From assembly GCA_020722625.1 (NCBI GenBank), contig DYKK01000036.1:1-16697 (forward strand): a DNA stretch of 16,697 bases, given 5' to 3'. The notes beneath the pieces were generated by a model, which made no database searches, had not been told where the DNA came from, and saw nothing but the letters and a program-made list of their open reading frames with translations. The translations under genes were made by a program, and so were the position numbers. Positions 4,297-12,268 of this stretch are shown here, piece by piece (within the stretch, counting starts at the first letter, position 1; every line of letters begins with the position of its first letter). Source of the DNA: Anaeromyxobacter dehalogenans (lineage in GTDB: Bacteria > Myxococcota_A > UBA9042 > DTJE01).

Positions 4297-6441
4297 ATGC
4301 GGGAGGAATCGGACAGGGGACCCGGGGTGGGGGGCTGGCTCGCCCGGTCCGGGGTCCTGGCCCTCGCGGCCCTGGTCCCGGCCGCGGCCGTGGAACTGGC
4401 CCTGTGGTCCGGCGGCGAGGTGACGGCCCCTGGCGGACTCCTCGCGGTCACGATCCTGGGGGCGGCGGCCTCGCTGGCCGGGCTGGTCCAGGTCCCCCTC
4501 CTCGCGGGCGCGGTGCGGGCGGCCCGTGCCTGCACGCCCGCCGGGATTGCGGGCCTCGCCGTCACGCTGGGCGTGGCCGTTCCCCTCGTCGCGATCCTCG
4601 GAACCGCGTGGTCCGGGGCCCTCGCACGGGTCACCGTGTCGTCCGTGCGGTCCTGGCTGTCGGCCGCGGGGCTGGTGGTCGTGGCCGGGGCCGCGGTCAA
4701 GGCCGCCTGGGGCGTGCGCGCGGTCGTGGACCGCCGCTGGCCCGCGTCCTCGTGGACCCCCCGCCGGGCCTGGACCCTCGTGGCCCTCCTGGACGCCGGG
4801 GTCCTCGCCTTTGTGGTGGTCCTCGGCGCCTCGTTCCGCGCGTCCCTGCCGTCCGCGATGTGGCTCGTGACCGCCGCGGCCTTCGTGGTCTTCGAGGCCT
4901 TGGCGGTCACCCTGGTCGCGGTCCTCGCGCGGCGGCCCCCGGTCCCGGCGCGCACCCGGCCCCTCGTGGCCGTCTGGGTCGTCCTGCCTGTGCTCTTCCT
5001 GGCCGCGGCGCACGCGGGGGCCTCCGGGTCCCTCGAGGCCGCGCGGGAGGTCCTGGGCGGACGCGCGGTCTCGTCGAGGGTCCTGTGGATCCTCCAGCGG
5101 GCGACCGACCGCGACGGGGACGGCTCCTCGGGGTGGTTCGGGGGCCGGGACTGCGACGACTCGGACCCGTCCGTCCACCCCCAGGCCCTCGACGCGCCGG
5201 GCAACGGCCTGGACGAGGACTGCGACGGCGAGGACGCGGACACGGCCATGGCCGACCGGTTCGAGGTCCCCTCGCCGTTCGCGCTCTCGCCCGCCGCGGG
5301 CCAAAGACTCAACGTGGTCGTGATCTGCATGGACGCGGTGCGCGCGGACCACGTCTCGTTTGCGGGGTACTCGCGCAAGACGACGCCCCACCTCGACCGC
5401 CTGGCGCGCCGGTCCTGGTACTTCGAGCAGGCGGTCGCGCCCTCGGCCACGACACGCGAGACGATCCCGGCCCTCTTCACGGGGCGCTATCCCTCCGGCA
5501 TCTCGTGGGACCGGTCCGGAACGATCTGGCAGGTCGGCGCGGACCAGCGACTCCTGACCGAGGTCCTGAAGGCGGCCGGCTACCGCACCATCGCCGTCGT
5601 GGACGAGTGGCTGGACCGGTTCCTGCCGTCGTTCAAGCGGGGCTTCGATTCCTTCGAGGTCCCGTACGGGAGCGGGCAGTGGATGAAGTTCGGCCAGGTC
5701 GCGGCCCCCTACATCACGTACGCGGCCATCCGCGAGATCGAAAAGACCCCGCCGTCGCGCCCCTTTTTCCTGTACGCCCAGTTCGAGGCCGCGCACCACC
5801 CGTACGTGGCGCACGAGGGCTTTCCCACGTTCGGCACCCGCGAGATCGATCTGTACGACGGCGAGATCGCTTACGCGGACCACTACGTGGGCATCCTGAT
5901 CGACTACCTCGAAACCACGAAGCGCCTGGACAGGACCCTCGTGGTGGTCTTCGCGGACCACGGTGAGGAGTTCGGGGAGCACGGGGCGCGCCAGCACTCG
6001 CACGCGCTCCACGCCGAGAGCGTCCACGTCCCGATCGTGGTGCACGTCCCCGGGTCCCGCCCCGCCCGCGTCCGGGAGCGGGTGTCGCACGTGGACGTGG
6101 CCCCGACGATCCTCGACGTGCTCGGGCTGCGACCCGAAGGCATGGCCTTCCAGGGCTACAGCCTCCTCCACTATGCCCAGCCGGGCGCGGTCGCCCCGAA
6201 GGGGAGGGAACTATTTTCAGAACTGATGGTCATTGATCAGGGTCCCCCCCGCTTCCGCAAGGCGATCGTTTCGGGGGACTACAAGTTGCTGTGGGACATG
6301 TCCGACGACACGACCCTGCTCTACGACGTCCGCCGGGACCCGACCGAGACGCGGCCCCTCGACGACGAGGGCGCCCGGACCCGGCTCCTCGCGAAACTGC
6401 GCGCCTTCGTGGCCCGGGGGACGCACCGGCCGATGCAGTAG
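4297..6441 (+). CDS. Membrane-anchored sulfatase-like hydrolase with a MopE-like metal-binding linker
   Basis: 714 residues from the ATG at 4297, six bases after GAGGAG. The in-frame ATG at 4291 touches that site and is less likely. About seven hydrophobic helices fill residues 18-245. A Ca-binding-like linker follows (DRDGDG at 271, then DCDDSDPSVHPQ and NGLDEDCDGED to about 311), like PF11617 motifs. The alkaline-phosphatase/sulfatase domain starts near 340, with VVICMDAVRADH (Asp346), the nucleophile region PSATTRE before FTGRYP (Ser383 to Arg387), and FADHGEEFGEHG (Asp554, His555). The position normally held by the formylglycine Cys is Ser383, and neither C-x-P-x-R nor S-x-A-x-R is present. 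It may use Ser or Thr directly, like phosphoethanolamine or LtaS-type transferases. The catalytic domain should face the periplasm. Substrate unknown. Its stop is seven bases from the stop of the opposite gene. Confidence 0.85.
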   Translation: MREESDRGPGVGGWLARSGVLALAALVPAAAVELALWSGGEVTAPGGLLAVTILGAAASLAGLVQVPLLAGAVRAARACTPAGIAGLAVTLGVAVPLVAILGTAWSGALARVTVSSVRSWLSAAGLVVVAGAAVKAAWGVRAVVDRRWPASSWTPRRAWTLVALLDAGVLAFVVVLGASFRASLPSAMWLVTAAAFVVFEALAVTLVAVLARRPPVPARTRPLVAVWVVLPVLFLAAAHAGASGSLEAAREVLGGRAVSSRVLWILQRATDRDGDGSSGWFGGRDCDDSDPSVHPQALDAPGNGLDEDCDGEDADTAMADRFEVPSPFALSPAAGQRLNVVVICMDAVRADHVSFAGYSRKTTPHLDRLARRSWYFEQAVAPSATTRETIPALFTGRYPSGISWDRSGTIWQVGADQRLLTEVLKAAGYRTIAVVDEWLDRFLPSFKRGFDSFEVPYGSGQWMKFGQVAAPYITYAAIREIEKTPPSRPFFLYAQFEAAHHPYVAHEGFPTFGTREIDLYDGEIAYADHYVGILIDYLETTKRLDRTLVVVFADHGEEFGEHGARQHSHALHAESVHVPIVVHVPGSRPARVRERVSHVDVAPTILDVLGLRPEGMAFQGYSLLHYAQPGAVAPKGRELFSELMVIDQGPPRFRKAIVSGDYKLLWDMSDDTTLLYDVRRDPTETRPLDDEGARTRLLAKLRAFVARGTHRPMQ

Positions 6442-6448
6442 GGGCGTC

Positions 6449-6958
6449 TCACCCGGTCCGGTCGGACCGTTCTCGGCGCCGCTGCCACCAGGACACCCCG
6501 GTCTGGACCGCGATGGCGAGCGCCGCGAGGCCGTACATCGCGACCGGGACGACCAGGATGGGCAGGTCGGGACGCGCCACGACGCGCCCCTCGATCACCA
6601 CCGGACGGCCGGGAATCTGGTCCACCAGGATGGCGCCCCAGAACGCGAGGAGCGCGAGGTTGAATACGACGAGGGCCGCGGCCGCGACGTGGCGCCGCAG
6701 GGCCTGCGCGAAGAACCGGAACGCCGCGAACAGCCAGAGGATCAAGCCCATCAGTGGGACCATCGCGGGGTACGGGAAGGCCTCGGTGAACACGACCCAC
6801 GTCGCCGCGAGCGTCGCGGCCAGGTGCAGGGCCAGGGCCCCGGCCGCGAGCCCCGCCCGCAGCCCCCGCATCAGTCCCCGCACGCGCCGGGCGTCCTGCC
6901 GGACCTGTTCCCGCAGGTCGGGGACCGCGTCCTGGGGGCGGCTGTCCGGGGAGGTCAC
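6449..6958 (-). CDS. Four-helix membrane protein of unknown function
   Basis: 169 residues from a GTG at 6958 that overlaps the stop of the lipoprotein gene (GTGA), so the two are probably translated together. After a soluble, Arg-rich N-terminus (residues 1-28) there are four hydrophobic segments: near 30-52 (GLAAGALALHLAATLAATWV), 58-78 (AMVPLMGLILWLFAAF), 86-108 and 128-148. Between the third and fourth is a short polar loop containing VVIEGRVVARPD. The C-terminus is basic, with an RRRERSDR run. No family was recognised. The context suggests an inner-membrane partner of the secreted lipoprotein. It ends tail-to-tail with the sulfatase-like gene, with no room for an intrinsic terminator. 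Confidence 0.7.
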   Translation of the reverse strand: MTSPDSRPQDAVPDLREQVRQDARRVRGLMRGLRAGLAAGALALHLAATLAATWVVFTEAFPYPAMVPLMGLILWLFAAFRFFAQALRRHVAAAALVVFNLALLAFWGAILVDQIPGRPVVIEGRVVARPDLPILVVPVAMYGLAALAIAVQTGVSWWQRRRERSDRTG

Positions 6959-8364
6959 AGACACCGGCCGACCACCTCGATGTCGTCGAGATAGACCCCC
7001 TCGTAGGCGTTCGCGAACCCCGTGCCCGTGTCGAACACGAACCGGATGCGCACCTTCTGGTCCGCGAACGCGCCCAGGGACACCGTCACCGGCACGAACT
7101 CCCCGCCCGTGTCCGAGAACTGCGGGAACGCGGACGTGGACCAGACCTCGTGCTCCTGGCCCGCAACCACGACGCGCAACGACAGGACGTCGGACGAGGC
7201 CACCACCTCGGTCTGCTTCCACAGCGCAAACCGGACCTCCGGCTCCCAGGTCTTGCCGAGGTCCGCCTCCGGGGAGGTCGCGCTCCCGCCCACGGCCTGG
7301 CCCTGCCCCGCGTCGTAGGTGTGGGTGGCCGGGTCGCCGAAGTACAGGCTCCTGGGCGGGCTCACAGACCGGCGGGAGTCCACGACCCACGACGGGCCGC
7401 CGCCCGCGTACAGGGCCGCGACCTCGAACCCCTGGAGGGTCGCGTCATCGAAGTCCGCGTGAACGAGGGTCGAGGTGCAGCACTCGGGGGTCGAGACCAG
7501 AGAGATGACGCACTCCCCCTTGTCCTGGCCCGGCGGGACCTTGCACGTCCCCTGCTTGCACGGGTCCGCGACCTGGCAATCGGCGTCGCTCTGGCAGCAG
7601 TTGGTGAGGGTCGTGACCTCGCAGACGCCGGACGTGCAGACCTCGCTCGTGCAGGCGTTGTCGTCGTCGCAGTCCGCGGACGTGACGCAGCACCCCTTCT
7701 TCCAGACCTGGTCGCACTTCTGCTTGGCGTTGCAGGTCCCGGTCGTGCAGGGGTTGAGGTCGTCGCAGTCCTCGTCGTCCATGCAGCCGCTGCCGTTGTT
7801 CTTGTACTGACATTTTCCATCAATGCAATACTCATCCGTATATGGATTGGAGTCGAAGCAGTCCGCGGCGCTGTCGCAGCAAGAACCCCCGACCACCTTG
7901 TGGTGCACGCACTTCCCGGATTCGCAGATATCGAGGGTGCACTCGTTCCCGTCGTCGCACTGGCCGTCTTTCGAGCAGCAGGTCGGGTCGGGGACCTCGT
8001 GGACGCAGGCGTGGGACAGGCATCGGTCGCGCGTGCAGGCGTCGCCGTCGTCGCAGTCCGCGTCGGCCAGGCAGCACCCGGGCTTGGCCGTGTGGGCGCA
8101 CCCGTCCTCCCCGCACCAGTCGTCGGTGCAGACGTTCTGGTCGTCGCACGAGATCGGGCCGTGCCGGCACTCGCCGTTCAGGCAGGCGTCGAGGGTGCAG
8201 GGGTCGTGGTCGTCGCAGTCGGCGTGACCCACGCACTCGGGCGCGGGACCGTCCGCGCCCGCGTCGCCCGGGCCGGGGTCCGGCGGCGACGAGGCGCCGC
8301 CCGAGCCGCACGCGGCCGCACCAACGGTCCCCACGACCCCAAGGACGCACGACCAGCGCAGCAC
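6955..8364 (-). CDS. Cys-rich CTDC-repeat lipoprotein
   Basis: 469 residues from a GTG at 8364, chosen because it gives a proper lipoprotein signal: a basic start, the hydrophobic VLGVVGTVGAAA, then Cys19 as lipidation site. A GGTGG sits just upstream. A Pro/Gly/Asp-rich linker follows to about 43. Residues 44-296 hold eight Cys-rich repeats of about 30 residues of the form D-x-D-C-D-D-x(3)-C-T-x(3)-C-x(3)-C-x-H-x(n)-C-C, resembling the slime-mould CTDC repeat (PF00526). Many disulfides and Asp-mediated metal binding are likely. Residues 300-469 look like a beta-sandwich ending in YLDDIEVVGRC, similar to MAM or carbohydrate-binding domains. A surface or adhesive role is inferred. Repeat 5 lacks two consensus residues, has Tyr where Cys is usual, and uses rare codons. 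Such proteins are typical of predatory or social deltaproteobacteria. Confidence 0.82.
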   Translation of the reverse strand: MLRWSCVLGVVGTVGAAACGSGGASSPPDPGPGDAGADGPAPECVGHADCDDHDPCTLDACLNGECRHGPISCDDQNVCTDDWCGEDGCAHTAKPGCCLADADCDDGDACTRDRCLSHACVHEVPDPTCCSKDGQCDDGNECTLDICESGKCVHHKVVGGSCCDSAADCFDSNPYTDEYCIDGKCQYKNNGSGCMDDEDCDDLNPCTTGTCNAKQKCDQVWKKGCCVTSADCDDDNACTSEVCTSGVCEVTTLTNCCQSDADCQVADPCKQGTCKVPPGQDKGECVISLVSTPECCTSTLVHADFDDATLQGFEVAALYAGGGPSWVVDSRRSVSPPRSLYFGDPATHTYDAGQGQAVGGSATSPEADLGKTWEPEVRFALWKQTEVVASSDVLSLRVVVAGQEHEVWSTSAFPQFSDTGGEFVPVTVSLGAFADQKVRIRFVFDTGTGFANAYEGVYLDDIEVVGRCL

Positions 8365-8381
8365 CTTCCCACCCTGCCGGA

Positions 8382-8412
8382 TCGACCGAAACAAGGATAC
8401 CGGTTCGGTCGA
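8382..8412. promoter_or_regulatory. Inverted repeat in the divergent intergenic region
   Basis: TCGACCGAA (8382-8390) and TTCGGTCGA (8404-8412) form a perfect 9-bp inverted repeat around 13 bases. The spacer contains TATCCT on the minus strand (8399-8394), a plausible -10 for the lipoprotein gene, though its -35 is poor. It may be an operator for the lipoprotein gene or both genes. Alternatively it acts as an RNA hairpin. Confidence 0.5.
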
Positions 8413-8443
8413 ACGAAGGGAAGTGCGGAAGCGCGGCGTTTCT

Positions 8444-8472
8444 TTGACGCGATCCGCCCGGCCTGTTAGCAT
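8444..8472 (+). promoter_or_regulatory. Sigma70-type promoter of the L,D-transpeptidase gene
   Basis: TTGACG (8444-8449) and TAGCAT (8467-8472) are 17 bases apart. The start of transcription would be near 8479, giving a leader of about 26 bases that contains the GGAGG at 8491-8495. Five of six and four of six bases match consensus. Confidence 0.6.
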
Positions 8473-8504
8473 CGCGCCCGGCCCGGTACGGGAGGCTTCC
8501 GGAG

Positions 8505-10448
8505 TTGTCCCGGCGCGGATTGAGGTCCTTTCTGGCGGTCGCGGCGTTCGCGGTCGGGTGTTCCTCCGCGCGGCCCCCGGCGGATGCCGGGCGCGCACGG
8601 GACGTGACCCCCGCCGCGCCGTCCCTCCCCCAGGCGGTCCGGGACGAGGCCTTCCGCGTGGTCCAGGCCCTGTGGCTCGCCCGCCAGGCGGCCGTCGAGG
8701 GCCGGCGCGACGTCCTGGCGGAGCGGCTCCGGCGGGAGCCGATGTTCAAGAAGGCGACCCGCACGACCCTCGAGGCGCGCGGGTACGAGTGGTTCTTCAG
8801 CCTGCCGGACAGGCCCACGGCGGCGACGACCGCCCTCCTTCAGGCCCTGCGGGCCCTGCCGGACCACGGGATTGCAACCGACCCGTACCCGATCGCGGCG
8901 ATCGAGGCCGCCTCGTTGCGCATCGAGCAGGCGGCGGCGCGGGTGGCGGCCGCGCGCGAGGCGGCCCGGGCCCATCCCGCGACCGAGCCTCTCCTGCGCC
9001 TGGTCGAGGCCGGGGACCCGCCGACGGAGGAGGCGATCCGGGGCCTCGTCACGGCCGGGAGGCTCGCCGGCCTGGACGAGCCGGGCCTCCTGCGGTGGGA
9101 GGGGCTGGTGCGCGAGGTTCTACGGGCCGAGGCGGACCTGGTCGCGGCCCGCGCGGACCTCGAGGTCGCGGCGTCCGTCGCCTTTTTCCGGTACGCCCTG
9201 GACATGAAATACCAGGTCAAGGCCGCGCCCTTCCGGGCCGACAAGGACCCGGCCCAGGCGGACCTGGTGCATCTCGACGAGATCGTGGGCGCCTTCGAGG
9301 CCTTCGCCCGCGACCCGGACGCGGGCGTGAAGGCCCTGGTGCCCGCGCACCCCTACTACGCGGGTCTGATGGCGGGTCTGAAGCGCTACCGGGTCCTCGG
9401 GGAGCGCGGCGGGTTCAGCAAGGTCGCCGCCGCGGGCAACCTGAAGCAGGGGGCGCGCGGGAAGGCGGTGCAGGCCCTCAAGCGACGGCTGGCCGAGGAA
9501 GGCTACTTCCAGGGCGACCCGGAGGACCCACTGTTCGACCTGGCCCTGGAAAATTCCATGAAGGAATATCAGACTACGCACGGCTTCGAGCCCACGGGCG
9601 TCGTGGAGGGACCGCTCGTGCGCTCGCTGAACGTCCCCGTCGAACAGCGCATCCGCCAGATCGAACTGGCCTTGCAGCGCTGGCGCGAGAGCGAGGTCCG
9701 GCCCGCCGAGCCGCTGTACGTCCGCGTGAACATCCCCGAGTTCAAGATGGAGGTCTGGGAGGACGGGCGGCTCGTCCAGAAGCACCGGGTCGTGGTCGGC
9801 AACAACCACTGGGACCGCGACCCGGACGCCCGCATCGAGGGCCGGATCAACCGGACCAAGGTCTTCACGGCCGAGATCAGCCAGGTCATCCTGAACCCGC
9901 GCTGGTACGTGCCCGCGCGCATCCGTCGCCTGGAACTCGACTTCGAGGTCCTGGACGAGCCCGACTACTTCGCGAAGCGGAAGTTCAAGGTCAAGGTGAA
10001 CCCGGACGGGACCGAGGAGATCTACCAGGACTCGGGCGACGACAACGCCCTGGGCCGGGTGAAGTTTGTCTTCCCGAACCCCTACGGCATCTTCATGCAC
10101 GACACGAACCAGAAGCCGTTCTTCCAGCGCGAGATCCGCGCGTTCTCGCACGGGTGCATCCGGCTCCAGGACCCCCTGGAGGTTGCGTACCTCTTCCTCG
10201 AGAAGCGGGCGGGCCTGGACCAGGAACGAGTGAACCGGCTCCTCGCCTCCGGGGACGTGCACGAGGTCAAGATCGATCCGCCCATCCCGATCTTCGTGGA
10301 ATACAACTCGGTCGGCGTGGACCCGCAAGGGCGGGTCGAGTTCTTTTCGGACGTTTACCAGTACGACAGGGACTATTTCGATGGCAAAATCCCCTACTCG
10401 GAAGAAGAACTCCGGCTCCTCATGCGGAAGATCCCGAAGATCGACTGA
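8505..10448 (+). CDS. YcbB/LdtD-like L,D-transpeptidase lipoprotein
   Basis: 647 residues from a TTG at 8505 with GGAGG nine bases upstream. No closer ATG preserves the signal peptide. The signal is RSFLAVAAFAVGC with lipidation at Cys19. Residues about 40-300 are helical. A PG_binding_1 domain lies near 311-370 (GARGKAVQALKRRLAEEGYF). The YkuD catalytic domain runs from about 404 (YVRVNIPEFKMEVWEDGR), through NPRWYVPARI, to HDT (His532) and FSHGCIRLQDP with the catalytic Cys551. A C-terminal tail (PPIPIFVEYNSVGVDPQGRV) matches YcbB-type proteins. It should make 3-3 cross-links in periplasmic peptidoglycan or attach proteins to it, acting from a lipid anchor. Length is near the family norm. 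It may be co-transcribed with mtnA, 40 bases downstream, with which it has no obvious functional link. Confidence 0.9.
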   Translation: MSRRGLRSFLAVAAFAVGCSSARPPADAGRARDVTPAAPSLPQAVRDEAFRVVQALWLARQAAVEGRRDVLAERLRREPMFKKATRTTLEARGYEWFFSLPDRPTAATTALLQALRALPDHGIATDPYPIAAIEAASLRIEQAAARVAAAREAARAHPATEPLLRLVEAGDPPTEEAIRGLVTAGRLAGLDEPGLLRWEGLVREVLRAEADLVAARADLEVAASVAFFRYALDMKYQVKAAPFRADKDPAQADLVHLDEIVGAFEAFARDPDAGVKALVPAHPYYAGLMAGLKRYRVLGERGGFSKVAAAGNLKQGARGKAVQALKRRLAEEGYFQGDPEDPLFDLALENSMKEYQTTHGFEPTGVVEGPLVRSLNVPVEQRIRQIELALQRWRESEVRPAEPLYVRVNIPEFKMEVWEDGRLVQKHRVVVGNNHWDRDPDARIEGRINRTKVFTAEISQVILNPRWYVPARIRRLELDFEVLDEPDYFAKRKFKVKVNPDGTEEIYQDSGDDNALGRVKFVFPNPYGIFMHDTNQKPFFQREIRAFSHGCIRLQDPLEVAYLFLEKRAGLDQERVNRLLASGDVHEVKIDPPIPIFVEYNSVGVDPQGRVEFFSDVYQYDRDYFDGKIPYSEEELRLLMRKIPKID

Positions 10449-10488
10449 GGCGGGCGGCGAACGGGGGTCGCGGCGGACCCCGGGTCCG

Positions 10489-11676
10489 ATGGGTCCGGCG
10501 GAGATCACGGTCTTCGTGGACCCGGACGGGGAGGTGACCTTCTCGGACCTCCCGGAAGACCTCGTCGAGGTCGTCCGCTCCCTCGACCCGGAAACCCTCC
10601 TGGCTCGCGGGGTGGCCGCAGGCGGTCAGGGCGCCGAGGACCCGGGCGGGGTCGAGGCGTTCGATGTGCGCCCGGTCGCGCTGGACCACGGCGAGGTGGT
10701 GCTCTTGGACCAGCGGAAGTTGCCCGGGGAGGAGGTCTATGTGCGCCTGCGCACGGCCGAGGAGGTCGCGGGCGCGATCCGGGACATGGTGGTGCGCGGG
10801 GCGCCCGCGATCGGGATCACGGCGGCGATGGGGATCGCCGCGGACATCGAGAACGCCGGGGGCGAGGACCTGGCGGCCCGCTTCGAGGCCGCGGATCGCG
10901 TGCTGCGCGAGGCCAGGCCCACCGCGGTGAACCTCGCCTGGGCCGTGGACCGGATGGCCCGCGTGTTCGAGGGGGTGCGGGGTCGGGACGCGGGGGCGAT
11001 CCGCGAGGCCCTGCGCTCGGAGGCGGAGCGCATCCTGGACGAGGACATCGCGATGAACCGCGCGATCGGCCGGCACGGGGCGGACCTGATCCCGGACGGG
11101 GCCACCGTGATGACGCATTGCAACGCGGGCGCGCTCGCGACCGGCGGGTACGGGACCGCCCTCGGGGTCGTCCGGGCCGCCCGCGAGGCGGGCCGGCGGG
11201 TGCGCGTGGTCGCGTGCGAGACCCGGCCCTACCTGCAAGGGGCGCGGCTGACCGCGTGGGAACTCGTCCGCGAGGGCTTCGAGGTCACGCTCATCACGGA
11301 CAGCGCGGCCGGGTCCCTGATGGCCTCGGGCGAGGTCACCTGCGTCGTCGTGGGCGCGGACCGGATCGCGGCCAACGGGGACGTGGCGAACAAGGTGGGC
11401 ACCTACACGCACGCGGTCCTGGCGCACCGCCACGGCCTGCCGTTCTACGTGGCGGCCCCCTCCAGCACCCTGGACCCGGCGACCCCGGACGGGTCGCACA
11501 TCCCCGTCGAGGAGCGTCCCCCGGACGAGGTCACCTCCTGCGGCGGCACCCGCGTGGCCGCGGAGGGCGTGCGCGTCCGCAACCCCGCCTTCGACGTCAC
11601 GCCTTGGTCCCTCGTGACCGCCATCATCACCGAGCGCGGCGTCCACCGCCCCGGCCCGGAGGGGTATCGGTTCTGA
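10489..11676 (+). CDS. mtnA: S-methyl-5-thioribose-1-phosphate isomerase with an N-terminal extension
   Basis: This enzyme isomerises methylthioribose-1-phosphate to methylthioribulose-1-phosphate in methionine salvage, in the cytosol. The core is clear: LLDQRKLPGEEVYVRLRT, MVVRGAPAIGITAAMG, MTHCNAGALATGGYG with the catalytic Cys211, CETRPYLQGARLTAWEL, and GADRIAANGDVANKVGTYTH with the catalytic Asp291. The match is full-length to the MtnA family. From the ATG at 10489 the product is 395 residues. Usual MtnA begins near residue 60 here, and a GTG at 10666 with GAGG nine bases before it would give a standard 336-residue enzyme. The extra segment (ITVFVDPDGEVTFSDLPEDL and a following helix) looks coding. 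It could be a fused small domain or a separate small ORF. No other salvage gene is adjacent. Confidence 0.9.
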   Translation: MGPAEITVFVDPDGEVTFSDLPEDLVEVVRSLDPETLLARGVAAGGQGAEDPGGVEAFDVRPVALDHGEVVLLDQRKLPGEEVYVRLRTAEEVAGAIRDMVVRGAPAIGITAAMGIAADIENAGGEDLAARFEAADRVLREARPTAVNLAWAVDRMARVFEGVRGRDAGAIREALRSEAERILDEDIAMNRAIGRHGADLIPDGATVMTHCNAGALATGGYGTALGVVRAAREAGRRVRVVACETRPYLQGARLTAWELVREGFEVTLITDSAAGSLMASGEVTCVVVGADRIAANGDVANKVGTYTHAVLAHRHGLPFYVAAPSSTLDPATPDGSHIPVEERPPDEVTSCGGTRVAAEGVRVRNPAFDVTPWSLVTAIITERGVHRPGPEGYRF

Positions 11677-11744
11677 GGCCACCCCGCGTCAGGACGTCCG
11701 ACGCCCCGACCTGCTCGCAACGACCGCTGGTTCTGGCAGGGGAT

Positions 11745-12257
11745 CTACTTGAACCGCCCGCCCTGGCGGGACACGGACAGGGCGCCGCGGGACAGGAGGT
11801 CCACCTTGCCCGTCAACTCGCCTTCGCGCGTGTAGGCCGGGACACGGTGCTCCCCGGAGTCCAGGCGGATCGCGTCGGAGGGGCAGGCCTCCTCGCAGAA
11901 GCCGCAGAAGATGCACTTGGAGTGGTCCACCTCGAACACCACCGGGTACTTTTCGACGTCCCGGTTGTCCGACTCGCCGGCCTCGATGTGGATGCAGTCG
12001 GCCGGGCACGCGGTCGCGCACAGGAAACAGGCCACGCACCGCACGCTCCCGTCCTCGCGCCGCATCAGGCGGTGCATCCCCCGATAGCGCGGGGCGTAGG
12101 GAAATCGTTCTTCCGGGTATTGTTTTGTGACGTATCCCTTCTTCGTGAACAGGTTCACGAAGAAGTGCCGGCTCACCCGCTTCATCCCGTTCCAGGTCTC
12201 CGGCAGGTACGACTGGATCGTCAGGTCCGGCTCGGGCCGGTTCACGAGTTTCCCCAC
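11745..12257 (-). CDS. nuoI: NADH-quinone oxidoreductase subunit I
   Basis: 170 residues from a GTG at 12257, six bases after GAGGAGG. This ferredoxin-like subunit carries clusters N6a and N6b, which pass electrons to NuoB in the peripheral arm of complex I at the inner face of the membrane. Both motifs are intact: CVACFLCATACP and CIFCGFCEEACP, each with the CxxCxxCxxxCP pattern. The N-terminal amphipathic stretch (GMKRVSRHFFVNLF) fits membrane contact. It starts 11 bases after the nuoH stop and is the last gene of the run. mtnA converges on it from 68 bases away, and no T-tract terminator is visible between them. Codons 12 to 24 before the first cluster contain a run of A/T-ending codons (about 12095-12135). 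Confidence 0.95.
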   Translation of the reverse strand: MGKLVNRPEPDLTIQSYLPETWNGMKRVSRHFFVNLFTKKGYVTKQYPEERFPYAPRYRGMHRLMRREDGSVRCVACFLCATACPADCIHIEAGESDNRDVEKYPVVFEVDHSKCIFCGFCEEACPSDAIRLDSGEHRVPAYTREGELTGKVDLLSRGALSVSRQGGRFK

Positions 12258-12268
12258 GGGCGACCTCC

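Noticed and set aside
3757..6171. Very long open frame antisense to the sulfatase-like gene
   Set aside because: The opposite frame has clear domains. The antisense product is low-complexity Arg/Gly/Asp/Pro, as expected from the complement of a high-GC gene.
8365..8598. Longer N-terminus for the CTDC lipoprotein
   Set aside because: It would bury the signal peptide behind 78 Arg/Pro-rich residues and run through the divergent promoter.
8423..10537. Long second plus-strand frame over the L,D-transpeptidase gene
   Set aside because: It has no domain motifs and an Arg/Gly/Pro-rich composition. The real frame has the YkuD motif and a lipoprotein signal.
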